From positions 31,073-95,072 of the forward strand of contig WNNJ02000068.1 in the NCBI GenBank assembly GCA_012934845.2: a stretch of DNA of 64,000 nt. Direction: 5' to 3'. Of the stretch, positions 21,641 through 31,118 are shown one piece after another. Each line of letters opens with the position of its first letter. The stretch's first letter is position 1. Origin of the DNA: Pomphorhynchus laevis (taxonomy: Eukaryota > Acanthocephala > Palaeacanthocephala > Echinorhynchida > Pomphorhynchidae). The position numbers were made by a program, and so were the translations under genes. The notes under the pieces were generated by a model, which saw only the letters and a list, made by a program, of their open reading frames with translations, ran no database searches and was not told the origin of the DNA.

Positions 21641-22093
21641 AAGGAGACTGCACGACTATATTGAAAGCTTTTGATATAACAAGTAACATCGTATCTACCC
21701 CATCCCTAATCAAACTGAATTCGGACAACTACTCCGAAATACTACAAGTTAGTCACAGTAGAAAGATGTGGCCAGAAAACAAAAATAATCGACTTGATTC
21801 AGAACTAAAATAAAATAGCTCTGAAAGTTGCACAGTCTTTGTAGAAGTATAAATGTAGTTAATATGAACTATGAGCAATAAAAATGTTATTACTTTAAAT
21901 TTCATGCATTAAATTGACATAAAGAATAAAATATTCACTAATAACATATTAGTCGAGTTACAGGCTGATGCACTACAAGGCTACTCTAAACGCCTTGTTA
22001 CTCGAAGATAGAGAGCAGTTAATTTTCAGTCGTTCTAATTCGATCACTGAAAAGTTAAAGTATATTAGACACTAACAAAAATGTTCTTACGTG
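21641..22093. other. AT-rich gap
   Basis: No gene or repeat recognised. Confidence 0.4.
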
Positions 22094-22475
22094 TCGAAAA
22101 CTGACAACCTATTCATTCAAACTAGATTAATATGGCTTACCGAACATGATTATTACAAATAATAGGATTATTTTGACCGTTCACAATATAAATTATTAAA
22201 AGATCAATAGACGAATTTTTTCTGCGATGCATCCGTAATTTAAGGTTTTCTTGAGTTCATTACTATAAACGATGAACATTTACCAATATATTAAGTCTTG
22301 TATAACGCTTAATTTATGATGACTGATGAATCATTTACTGCGTGTGCGGACAAAATCCGTCTATTGATCTTTTAATGGTTTCTGTTGACTGGTATAAATA
22401 ACCTTGTTATTTGTAACAAACACGTCCATTAATCCATGTTCATCAATTTTGAACGATTTGGTTGTCAGTTTTCGA
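22094..22475. mobile_element. Long-arm foldback / MITE-like element, about 380 bp
   Basis: Left arm about 22094-22228 and right arm about 22342-22475 are imperfect reverse complements along their whole length. The outer ends are TCGAAAACTGACAACC. The inner ends are AAAAGATCAATAGACG with TTAA next to them (22194 and 22372 areas). No coding capacity. This is the form of a non-autonomous DNA element, but no transposase copy is in the window to assign it, and no flanking duplication is clear. The inner TTAA-bounded palindrome could itself be a smaller nested element. Confidence 0.75.
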
Positions 22476-23235
22476 GATGCAAGCACATTAATAAAATTTA
22501 AAGTGCAAATTTAAGCAATGAAGCCGCTGCCGTCCAGGTATATCGTGCTACCACTAACTTTGTAAGCCTGCTGGATCTTCTAATTCCACTTTAAAAATCT
22601 TTCCCTTTATCAAAGGATTTTTCTAATTTTCGATAAAGGATTATGAAATTAATCTGATTTTTTGCTAATTTAATCCAATATTTGGGGATCGTATTAAATA
22701 TAAAGAATACATTACATTTCAATCAATAATAACTTATGATGAAAGCATCGATAACATTAAAACCGCGTTCATAATAATTCACTGGATCGGGTAGCCTTAA
22801 ATTTGACCCCGAGATAATAAACACGAGAGATACTTTACTGTTAATAGTCAATTTAACGATGACTGATATGTAGCATCTTATGTAGCCGACATAGTGATAT
22901 ACTTAATCGTTTCCGTGTTTATTGTCAGCTGGCCAGGCTAGTGTTATATTCAACAGATTGATCCTGATTTTACTGACCACACAAGTTCCGAATTAAAATG
23001 AATTTTCGAAAAAAACCGTGAAACGTAGAGATTGGCCAGTCGCCCACAATGGTAAAATACTAAAATAAAGGGTTTTCTTAATAATACAAACAAAAAATAT
23101 AGCTTTAAGTGTACACAAATTAAAAATTCTTGAAAAAAAAAACAAGAAATTGTATTTCTGTCTACATCGTTCTACTGTGACTAACCTTGTAGTATTTCGG
23201 AGTACTTGTCCAGATTCGGTTATAAAGATAAATAT
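22476..23235. other. AT-rich gap, no gene seen
   Basis: About 760 bp between the foldback element and an A/B 3' stub. Only a short imperfect hairpin (about 22612-22648, around TTTATC...GATAAA) stands out. Confidence 0.45.
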
Positions 23236-23295
23236 AAATTTATTTTTAAGTGGCAAATGCGTGCGAACAACGCGCATACAAGCTCGCTAATATAA
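23236..23295 (-). mobile_element. Terminal stub of an A/B-type LINE (3' UTR only)
   Basis: Just the last ~55 bp in sense: hairpin (GCGTGCG loop CGCGCAT, with wobble), TTTGCCACTTAAAAATAAAT and tail. An extreme 5' truncation. Confidence 0.7.
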
Positions 23296-23544
23296 TTTAG
23301 CAGAGTTCAGTGTGAATGGTCAGTCAATTCGTATATATTGTTAGTTCAGTTCGATTGTTAAATTCATTCGTTCAATTCGTTAGCTCAATCCGTTCGTTCA
23401 GTCAGTTCGTTCAGACCGTCCGTAAAGTCTATTTGTTTAGATTAATCGTTTAGTATGTTCATTTAGCCCTTGCATACAGTCGATTTAGTACTTTCGTGGC
23501 GTCCAATTGATAAACGGATCTTGTTTATACTACCCTCCTGCTTT

Positions 23545-23600
23545 CTCAGCACAGGCTTGGGACCGGTCATGGCGGAGTTAGATTCGGGATAGGGGTAGAT
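23545..23600 (-). repeat. D-family 5' leader-like fragment
   Basis: The reverse complement reads GCCATGACCGGTCCCAAGCC TGTGCTGAGAAAG. It matches sequence at 54960-55015 and, less well, at 54258-54290 inside the D copy. It directly abuts the C remnant that follows. Confidence 0.6.
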
Positions 23601-24290
23601 ACGATGTTCTTTGATAAAGGTTAAGGATAGCAATGCTTGCCCTATCCTTCCTCAGCTGGAGAATATATCTAGAGCTCCAATATTCATTCGAGAGGGCCTG
23701 TTTGGCGGAACATAGATTGGGAAGGTGTAGCATTTTAGCTAGGACATTGAGTTTTGTTGGAGTGGGATTGTATATGTGATCTTAATAGGTAGTCGAAAGG
23801 AACACGGTAGCTTGCGAAGAGAAGTAGAAATTAAATTCGGTTAAACTCTCATTTCCTTTCCGGGGGGGAAGAGTTGAATAGCTGCCTGAAAAAAAGATTT
23901 TTTTTAAATAGGATCAAAGTGGAACCTCATTCTAAGCAACGTATCTTCTTCTAGCCGTCAACGTATTAGGTCATGAGAGGTGGTCAGCATTTGGCGAGAC
24001 TGCTCAGTGTAGATGGGTTTTAACAGGTAAAATACTGTGATCAATAGCGTTCTAACCGTCAACAGTAGGAATATTTCCAGAGTCCGCCTCGATTGAACTG
24101 TTAGCGGGTGAGAGGCCCTGAAAGGTTTAGTCGGAGAGCGGTGCGCTGGTGCGGCCGGGGCTCAGATCCCACCGGACCTGAGGCAGTGAATTGCAATTGA
24201 GACTGGTAGCTGATCTAAGATGAAATTGAAGATTAGTAGATTTTTTGCATTGCTTAGTTTTTAGTTTGCTTCTCTAACGACTGTTATGTT
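23601..24290 (+). mobile_element. Family C LINE remnant with an inverted 5' part (twin-priming structure)
   Basis: Two pieces of C in opposite orientation. 23601-24010 is reverse-complement to C ORF2 (equivalent to about 33330 down to 32930 in the full copy). 24065-24290 is the sense 3' end (equivalent to about 34690-34900), including GTGCGCTGGTGCGGCCGGGG and the ORF2 stop. The 1.36 kb between them is missing. Order and orientation are what twin priming during LINE insertion produces. The tail region is AT-rich with no clean target duplication visible. Confidence 0.8.
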
Positions 24291-24408
24291 TATAACAATC
24301 AACATAACAATATTACACGTGATTCCAATTAAAAAAAAGATTTATTTTAACGTGGCAAATGCGTGCCAGCGCACGCTTACATGACCACAACAAAAACCAA
24401 ACTGTGAA

Positions 24409-27306
24409 TCAGGCGTCGAGAAGGTGTGAACGGAGGAGGCGTTTGAATGTGATAAAAGAGGGAGCGCGGCGGACGTCGAGAGGAAGTTGATTCCAGGCGA
24501 GTGAGGCGGCGACGAGGAAGGATCGGAGACCGTAGTTGTTGGAGTAATTAGGAACGTGGAGTAAGAGGGTATGACAGGAACGAAGCGATAGCGAGGTGGG
24601 GCGAGTATCGTCTAAGAAAGGAAGGTTGATGAACGATGGGGAGCCGACAGCGATGAGACGAAAAGTAATGAGAAGAAGGCGGAGTTTGATGCGGATGTGG
24701 ATGGTGGGCCAGGAGAGTTGGGCAAAATATGTGGATGTGTGGTCGAAGCGACGGAGGCGAAAGAGCACTCGAACGGCGGTGTTGATTATTCGTTGTAGGG
24801 GTAGGATGATGGATTTTGGAGAATTGGCGAAAAGGCTAAGGCAGTAATCGATTTTAGGGAAAAGAAGCGATGAAAGAAGAGACATACAAGAACGGAAGTC
24901 GATAAGGGGGCGGATACGGCGGATGTCACGAAGAATTAAGTTAGACGAGCGGACCTTGTCACGGACGAAGGGTTTAAGGGAAAGGTGATCATCGAAATGG
25001 AAGCCTAAGAAAGTGAGATTGTGGACTACAGGGATGATCGATGAGGCAAAAGATACAATGGGAGGAGATATGCTTGGTTTACGGGGAAGGATCCACATTA
25101 TTTTGGACTTTTCGGCGTTTAGAACGAGATGGAGATTGGAGAGACGCTTGTAGATAGAAGAGAGACAGTTGGAGGCAGAAATGGCGATATCGTGTATGCG
25201 ATGTGCGGGTGCATGAGCATAGATTAGAATGTCATCGGCGTATTGCATGACGTTAAAGGAGTAAGGTTTGATAAATGGAGAGAGATCGCCAAGCAAAAGA
25301 GAGAAAAGCAGGGGACCTAGGACTGAACCTTGTGGAACCCCGCAAAAAATAGGGATGGGAGGGGAGGATGATGAATTAGAACAGACGCGAAAGGAACGGT
25401 CGGATAGATATGAGGCGAACCAAGCTACGGAGGAGGAAGAAAAGCCGTAATCATAACGAAGGCGAGAAAGGAGGACGGAGTGGTCGACAATGTCGAATGC
25501 GGAGGAGAGGTCCAGGGAGATGAGAACACTATCTAGAGCCTTGTCTCGAGAAATGAGTAAGTCGTTGTACACTTTTATGCATGCGATTTCTGTCGAGTGA
25601 TTAGAGCGGAAAGCGGATTGGAAAGGAGGGTACAGATTGGATGAGGAGAGATAAGCGTTGATTTGTATTAAGATGAGGCGTTCTAAGAGCTTAGAAAGAG
25701 TAGGGAGTAGTGAAATGGGGCGATAGCTAGAAGGAAGGGAGGGGTCGAGCGATTGTTTCTTAAGGAGGGGACGAACGATTGCGGATTTCCAGTGTGAAGG
25801 GAAGATACGACTGCGGATGGACGAGTTAAACAAGGTTGTGAGAAATGGGGATATCGATGAGCATATAGATTTTAATATGTGGGTAGGCAGGGGATCGGCA
25901 GGTGAGGTTTTGTTGGGCAAGGACATGAGGACAGATGATACTTCTGTAGGTGATACAGGGAGAAGATGAAAGAGTTCGGGAAGGATGAGAGTAGACTGGG
26001 CAGAGTGGGATAGGATGGAGACCGGGGTGTGAGAGAGCAGCGTGGATACTTTAGTCTGGAGAAATGACGAATAATCATTAGCATTGATGTTGCAAGGCGT
26101 AGAGGAACGAGCCAGGATTGAGTTAAAAGTATGCCAGAGAGTCTTAGAGTTGAATGAAGTGATTATTTTATGCTGCCAGAAGGAGTTGCATTTGGTACGT
26201 AGTATGTTGAGATGAGACCGGCGAAGAGCAAGATAGGAATCACGGAAAGACGGAGTGATCGAGCGGAAATCACGTCTGAGAGAGCGGTGATAGACTCGAA
26301 AAGCATGGCGGAGTCGACGCTTTGAGAGTAGGCATTGGATGTCAAACCATGGGGCACGGTGCAAGCGACGGTATGGGTGAGATTTGAAGGGCAAGAGAAT
26401 ATCGAGAGTGGATGTGAGTTCAGAGTCGAAAACAAAGGCGAGATAGTGAGGAGATGAATATGTTATTGTGGGTAATGATAGAGACGATTTGAGTAAGGCA
26501 GAGCGGAGAAGGGAAAGGTCAAGATTTCTCCAAGGGCGACGTAGGATTGTAGGTGTGTGAGGAGGGGTGTGGTTGCGAGCGAGATCAAGGGTGATAAGAA
26601 AGTGATCGGATAGACCAGGATCAGAGATGGACAGTGAGGTGTGGGCAGCAAAATGATCGGGGACAGCGATGATGTCGAGTGCCCCGCCAAGTATATGTGT
26701 GGGGGCAGTGGAGATTAGTTTGTAATTGTAGTTGGATAGAATGTTGATGAAGCGGATGGAATCTGTGGAAGAGGGGAGGTCTAGGCGGATATTGAAGTCG
26801 CCTAGAACGAGTGAAGGGATTGAGGACAAAGAACAATGAGAAAGGAGGTCAGCGAGTTCGGTAAAAAATAAGGCTGTAGGAGCTGATGAACCAGGACGGT
26901 ATACAATGGCGAGATCTAGAGTGATCGGGTTAGAATAACGACAAGTGAGCAATTCAAAAGAGCAAGGACTGAAAGGGGGATTGATTTTGCTAAGAGACGC
27001 TGGGTGACGCGCGAATGCGACGATGCCGCCATGATTAGAGGATTTAGAAGGGCATGAGCTGAGGGGGCGGGCGGATTCGACTAGGGAGCAACCGGCAGAG
27101 AGCAGACGGCGAATGGAAAGGTCGTCGGAATCTGAGTGCCAGGATTCGGTGAGGCAGAAGAGATCGATGGATTGCTTGGTGAATAGGTTGAGGATAAGAT
27201 CGGATTTATTGAGAATAGATCTAGTGTTGAGGAGACCGAGGCGGAAACCGTGTGCTGTGGCGAAAGAGACTAGTGGAGAAGACACATAGGAGAGATGGAG
27301 CGCCAT
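24409..27306 (-). CDS. Family B ORF2: APE endonuclease-reverse transcriptase, intact
   Basis: 965 residues from MALHLSYVSSPLVSFATAHG; the start is equivalent to the family A start and overlaps the end of ORF1 by 37 nt. The endonuclease shows LGLLNTRSILNKSDLILNLF, LTESWHSDSDDLSIRRL, YRPGSSAP, LGDFNIRLD, THILGGALDIIAV and LSDHFLITLDLA. The linker has RAPWFDIQCLLSKRRLRHAF. The RT has SSYRPISLLPTLSKLLERL, SLDLSSAFDIVDHSVLL, GVPQGSVLGPLLFSLL and QYADDILIYAHAPA. The C-terminus ends FITFKRLLRSHLLDA. The full frame and canonical catalytic residues show recent activity of the family. The copy itself lacks most of ORF1 and the 5' UTR. Confidence 0.93.
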   Translation of the reverse strand: MALHLSYVSSPLVSFATAHGFRLGLLNTRSILNKSDLILNLFTKQSIDLFCLTESWHSDSDDLSIRRLLSAGCSLVESARPLSSCPSKSSNHGGIVAFARHPASLSKINPPFSPCSFELLTCRYSNPITLDLAIVYRPGSSAPTALFFTELADLLSHCSLSSIPSLVLGDFNIRLDLPSSTDSIRFINILSNYNYKLISTAPTHILGGALDIIAVPDHFAAHTSLSISDPGLSDHFLITLDLARNHTPPHTPTILRRPWRNLDLSLLRSALLKSSLSLPTITYSSPHYLAFVFDSELTSTLDILLPFKSHPYRRLHRAPWFDIQCLLSKRRLRHAFRVYHRSLRRDFRSITPSFRDSYLALRRSHLNILRTKCNSFWQHKIITSFNSKTLWHTFNSILARSSTPCNINANDYSSFLQTKVSTLLSHTPVSILSHSAQSTLILPELFHLLPVSPTEVSSVLMSLPNKTSPADPLPTHILKSICSSISPFLTTLFNSSIRSRIFPSHWKSAIVRPLLKKQSLDPSLPSSYRPISLLPTLSKLLERLILIQINAYLSSSNLYPPFQSAFRSNHSTEIACIKVYNDLLISRDKALDSVLISLDLSSAFDIVDHSVLLSRLRYDYGFSSSSVAWFASYLSDRSFRVCSNSSSSPPIPIFCGVPQGSVLGPLLFSLLLGDLSPFIKPYSFNVMQYADDILIYAHAPAHRIHDIAISASNCLSSIYKRLSNLHLVLNAEKSKIMWILPRKPSISPPIVSFASSIIPVVHNLTFLGFHFDDHLSLKPFVRDKVRSSNLILRDIRRIRPLIDFRSCMSLLSSLLFPKIDYCLSLFANSPKSIILPLQRIINTAVRVLFRLRRFDHTSTYFAQLSWPTIHIRIKLRLLLITFRLIAVGSPSFINLPFLDDTRPTSLSLRSCHTLLLHVPNYSNNYGLRSFLVAASLAWNQLPLDVRRAPSFITFKRLLRSHLLDA

Positions 27307-27500
27307 CGAATTTTTGGACGGGTGTGGACAATTTGAAAATTTCCGTCTATGTTTCGGATGGCGAGTGAAGTTTCGCCGTTTTCCTCGCGACGACGTTTTT
27401 CGATGCGGGCTGAAGAGATTTGAGCGATTTCGGAAGGGGCGCGATCGGGGAAAATTCGAGTGGTTGAAGATGACATGAGTTTGAATCGTTGAGAGAGGAC
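27270..27500 (-). pseudogene. Family B ORF1, C-terminal part only
   Basis: The last ~75 residues: SSSTTRIFPDRAPSEIAQIS, ARIEKRRREENGE and a short tail ending CLLH at 27270. Equivalent to the ORF1 end of family A (LARIEKHRRE...). The N-terminal finger is lost by 5' truncation. The stop lies 37 nt inside ORF2. Confidence 0.8.
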
Positions 27501-27501
27501 A

Positions 27502-27584
27502 GAAGACGCGTGAGAGCGTCTTCTATTAAAGAAGAGACGTGAGAGCGTCTTCTTTAAATTAATTCTAATTTAAATTAGAATTAA
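27502..27584. repeat. Hairpin cluster at the 5' junction of B
   Basis: GAAGACGC (27502-27509) pairs with GCGTCTTC (27516-27523). The block GACG(c)GTGAGAGCGTCTTCT is repeated at 27535-27555. A perfect 26-bp palindrome follows at 27559-27584 (centre AATTTAAATT). Only the first few bases belong to B; the rest is junctional. Confidence 0.85.
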
Positions 27585-27606
27585 AATTAATTTGATTTAA
27601 ATTAGC

Positions 27607-28375
27607 ATTTAATAATAATTTATTCAACGTGGCAAATGCGTGCCAGCTGCACGCTTACAAGTCGACTAAAAAATATAAGTCAAGCAGACAAATTGTTTAA
27701 ATGGGATCTGATTTGGCGTTTGAATAACGGCAGAGAGGTTGATTGGCGTATATGAATTGACAGATGATTCCACGATAGAGGAGCAGCCACCAGGAATGAG
27801 CGGAGTCCAAAGGAGGTAGAGTAGTTTGGGACATGTAAAAGAAGGGAATAACAGGAACGGTAGACAGGACGAGAATTATCAAGAAAAGGAAGGTTGATAA
27901 ATGAAGGGGTACGAAAAGTTATAAGGCGAAAAGCAATGATAAGAAGACGACTTTGAACAGAACAATAAATGGTAGGCAAATCGAGAGAAGACGAAGACGG
28001 AGGATAGCTCGGACGGCTGCGTTGATGATGCGTTGTAGGGGAAGAAGAGTGGATTTAGATGAGTTGGAAAATAGACTAAGACAATAATCGAGTCTAGAAA
28101 AAATGAGAGAAGATTTGAGAGTCATACAAGGGAAATCGATCAATCTACGAACTTGCCGGAGGTTGCGGAGAATCAAGGTAGATGAGCGTACTTTATCTCT
28201 AACGAAAGGTTTAAGTGAAAGTCAATTGTCGAAATGGAAGTATAGGAAAACGAGATTATTAACGATAGGTATAATTGTAGAATTTAAAAATACGGAGGGA
28301 GGTTCTAAGCCGGGGCGTCGATGTAGGATCCACATAATTTTGGATTTATTGGGATTCAGAGAAATGCGATTTATT
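27607..28375 (-). mobile_element. 5'-truncated CR1-like LINE (family A, 3' end)
   Basis: Minus-strand A piece: post-RT C-terminal region, 3' hairpin GCGTGCCAGCTGCACGC (27638-27654) and AATAAATTATTATT tail. It ends upstream at about 28375 with a small direct duplication of GATTTATTTTGT. Several internal deletions relative to 18139-21048. It lies directly behind the hairpin cluster at the B 5' end. Confidence 0.88.
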
Positions 28376-28985
28376 TTGTTATCTGATTTATTTTGTATAT
28401 TTCATTCTGATAATGTTGGTATTTATTAATAAATTAAAATATTAATAAATTTAATATTATAATATAAATAAATTAAAAAACCAATAAATTAAAATAAAAC
28501 AAGCAAAAATTTGGTGGCTACAGGTTCTAGAATATGGTCATTCCCCCTTCAAAATAGATAATTTGTAATATTATACCGATGATATCGGTATCTGCTGACG
28601 AAATATAAACGATTTATTTTTTATTTTTAAATCTGAAATATTGATGTGTTTATAGCCGTAGAAAATCAGATGAACGTATTTTTAAATTCAAAGCGTAGCT
28701 TATAAATTCGCATATTGGATAAGCAGCGAAATATATCGTTTTTATTAAAATATTTCAAATAATTACAGGATTCTGGATGCTTTGGATAAAGCGAAACTTG
28801 CTTTATCTGTAAACGCTTTGAGCAAAGCATTTTATCAAAATCTGAATTTTATTAAAATGATTTGTTTGCGTTCTAAATATGATTATTCATAATAAATTAA
28901 TATTTTATATTTAACTTTTAATTATTTTAATTAAGTTTTGTCTGGTTACTTAATTTGCAAACCATTTTTCAAGTGATTCACAAGC
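28376..28985. other. AT-rich gap
   Basis: No gene seen. One small palindrome (ACCGATGATATCGGT, 28577-28591). Confidence 0.5.
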
Positions 28986-29670
28986 AATTGATTTAAGTGT
29001 AACGGATCATGTAGATTTATTCATTAATTATTTGATCCATATTTTTCAAGCTTGTGATATCTAAATCACGATATCATTGAGTTACTAGAGAAACTATTAA
29101 AAATTATACTCGTGAGTTATCGGGAAAGCAATAATTTTCTTGCATTGATTAACCAAGCTACCGAATTCAAAAAAGTACTCTCTCGTTTGAATATACTTGG
29201 CATCAGAGGAACATACTTTCCTTCGCAGTTAAGTAGCCTCGAAGCCAATGCTTACTTTCATGTTACTTTGCAGGATAATTAAATAAAATGTATCAACTGT
29301 AGATGACTAGTTAATAGATCAAAATTCTGCAACAGGCCGGTTATCGAATTTAAGGTTATCCCCTTCATATATCACAGCATATTTGCTTCAAAATAAGAAA
29401 TGATTTCGAATTTATGATATTCAGGAATGATATCACATCAAAAAAGTCAGTCGAATGGTGCAACCTTATTTATTCATTAATTATTTAATCCATATTTTTC
29501 AAGCTTGTTATATCTAAATTACGATATCATTGAGTTACTAGAAACTATTTGCTTCAAACTTTTTGCTTCACAACATATTTGCTTCAAAATAAGAAATGAT
29601 TTCGAATTTATGATATTCAGGAATGATATCACATCAAAAAAGTCAGTCGAATGGTGCAACCTTAAATGTT
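28986..29670. repeat. Locally duplicated AT-rich segments
   Basis: Two different units each occur twice in direct orientation. Unit 1 at about 29011-29098 and 29469-29549 (CATATTTTTCAAGCTTGT, CGATATCATTGAGTTACTAG). Unit 2 at about 29380-29467 and 29572-29665 (ATTTGCTTCAAAATAAGAAA, AAAAAGTCAGTCGAATGGTG). The pattern is an interleaved tandem duplication. No coding signal. Confidence 0.85.
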
Positions 29671-29701
29671 CCTCATTTTAAAAATTAGATAAACATTCAG
29701 T

Positions 29702-29848
29702 AATGTTAGGGCTTAGCTACTAAGCCTTAACATTTGGGGGCTAGTAAGCCCCTGGTTCTCTAGTTTACCAGGGGCTACTGGTAAACTAGAGAACCAGGGT
29801 CTCTAGTTTACCAGGGGCTACTGAACCAGGGGCTACTAAGCCCCTGGT
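29702..29848. repeat. Reiterated foldback block at the 5' junction of an E fragment
   Basis: Three nested hairpins: 29702-29716 with 29720-29734 (one mismatch); a perfect 22-bp pair 29750-29771 with 29778-29799 (spacer GGGCTA); and ACCAGGGGCT (29825-29834) with AGCCCCTGGT (29839-29848). The words CTGGTTCTCTAGTTTAC belong to the E element itself, as shown by 37329-37350, so the block consists of alternating-orientation copies of the element's broken end. Confidence 0.9.
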
Positions 29849-29849
29849 T

Positions 29850-30330
29850 CTCTAGTTTACAATTCTAGCCGATTTCTTGCGATTGATAATCAGGGCTTGC
29901 AAATGCACTCGAGGTGGATTCGGGCCTTCTGGGCTTGATGCTAATAGCTGGACTCAACTTCTTACGAAGTTCGGAAAAGACTCAACAAGTCTCGCATATT
30001 TTCTAGCTACGTTGACAATTCGGATTGCAACAGAATTGATTAATTGTGATAACTTAGAAGCTTTCAAAGCATGCCGTCTTATCGCGCTAAGAAAAATCCA
30101 GGTGGAACTCGTGCAATTGCCATTTGAAACACAGAAAGAAGAATTATCAGCAAGCCAATATTTGAGATAATGAAGAAAGATATTCAAGACGTGGTTTCAA
30201 ATGTACAATTGGCATCAGGTAAGAAAGCAGGCATTGACCATGCTATACATGCACTTAGCAATGAATTTAATTCTCAGTCAAATACAATATTACTTGCTGT
30301 CGACGCATCTAATGCTTTTAACTGTCTTTG
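29850..30330 (+). mobile_element. Fragment of R2-group-like LINE, family E (pre-RT to RT motif A)
   Basis: Carries GGFGPSGLDANSWTQLLTKF, AFKACRLIAL, then after a stop NTERRIISKPIFEIMKKDIQ and VDASNAFN (RT motif A start), where it breaks off. By eye it is about 93% identical to the second E copy (37329-37612 plus 41730-41940). Both share the same in-frame TGA (ATT TGA AAC) at the position where intact G reads VGEVCRR, so both descend from an already broken copy. Confidence 0.85.
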
Positions 30331-31020
30331 ACTTTTCGAACTTTGCCATAGGTTTTCAAATCAACTGTAACCGCTCAAAAGCAAACGAACCGCATCAAAA
30401 GCCCAAAACCAAACGAACCGCAGCAGAAATAGTAGCAGTTCCTTCGTAATCAGCAAAATTATGACTTGTTCAACATGAACATCTACAATATAAGTTACCA
30501 TATGCCAAATGCAAGCATATTAATATTCAGTGTAGATGTCCTCAAAAACGAATAATCATTTTTAAATACTAAAAATTAGCAAGGTTGATTCTAACGGACA
30601 GATCATGTTATTCATATGATCGGAACCCTTTCTTAAGGCAAGAATGTGGTGTTATCACACGCATAAGTTTTATATCAACACGGAAGAATGTCGATTATCT
30701 AGCTATTCATATTCAACAATTAAAGTAATCAAATACTAAAATATATTATTTATACAGCAACCATATAATTATTAAATTATTATGACTGGCTAAAATTGTC
30801 TTGAATATAAATACTTACAATTCAAGTTGCAGATCATAAAGTTATTGAAAAGTTATTTATATACCAACATGTCGTAATATTCTTACAGTACTGACATTAT
30901 TACAGTACTGACATTATTACAGGACTAACATTATTACAGGACTAACATTATTACAGAACTTAATATTCTTGGATTTATATATATACACATAATATAAAAA
31001 CTTACAAAATTTCCTACATA
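30331..31020. other. AT-rich gap with a short tandem array
   Basis: No gene recognised. At 30885-30960 a unit of about 18 bp (TGACATTATTACAGTAC / TAACATTATTACAGGAC) is repeated four to five times. Confidence 0.6.
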
Positions 31021-31026
31021 CAAAAA

Positions 31027-31101
31027 ATGAGGCGTGGTAAACCTTCGAAAGTGAGATTGTGCTGCTATTGTAATGAACAGGCGGCTCGCTGCAAAGGTTG
31101 C
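31027..31101 (+). pseudogene. Family E LINE, piece 1: N-terminal Cys-rich domain start
   Basis: Reads MRRGKPSKVRLCCYCNEQAA then RCKGC, matching the start of intact G (MPKGKPSDRRLCCGCN...KCKGC). E is therefore the same kind of restriction-like-endonuclease LINE. The reading is split here by a complete C element and resumes at 34947. Upstream limit of E is not known; no homologous 5' UTR was found. Confidence 0.85.
31090..31101. repeat. Target-site duplication of C, left copy
   Basis: TGCAAAGGTTGC, identical to 34947-34958. It is E coding sequence (encoding CKGC), so the insertion point is exact. Confidence 0.95.
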
Positions 31102-31118
31102 TTTCAGAATTTCGCAAA

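Larger units (their letters stand above)
24330..27500 (-). mobile_element. CR1-like LINE family B, nearly complete ORF2 copy
   Basis: Minus strand. Sense order: last ~75 codons of ORF1 (27500-27270), ORF2 (27306-24409), 3' UTR with perfect hairpin GCGTGCCAGCGCACGC (24361-24376), then AAAATAAATCTTTTTTTT tail. 5' truncated inside ORF1 at about 27500, where a cluster of hairpins begins. B and A are clearly sister families: same domain order, ORF overlap and 3' hairpin, roughly 60% similar protein text by eye. Confidence 0.92.

Noticed and set aside
31098-31118. TTG start extending C ORF1 upstream (MLSEFRK)
   Set aside because: It would begin inside the target duplication, which is host-element sequence; ATG 31119 is the first codon within C.
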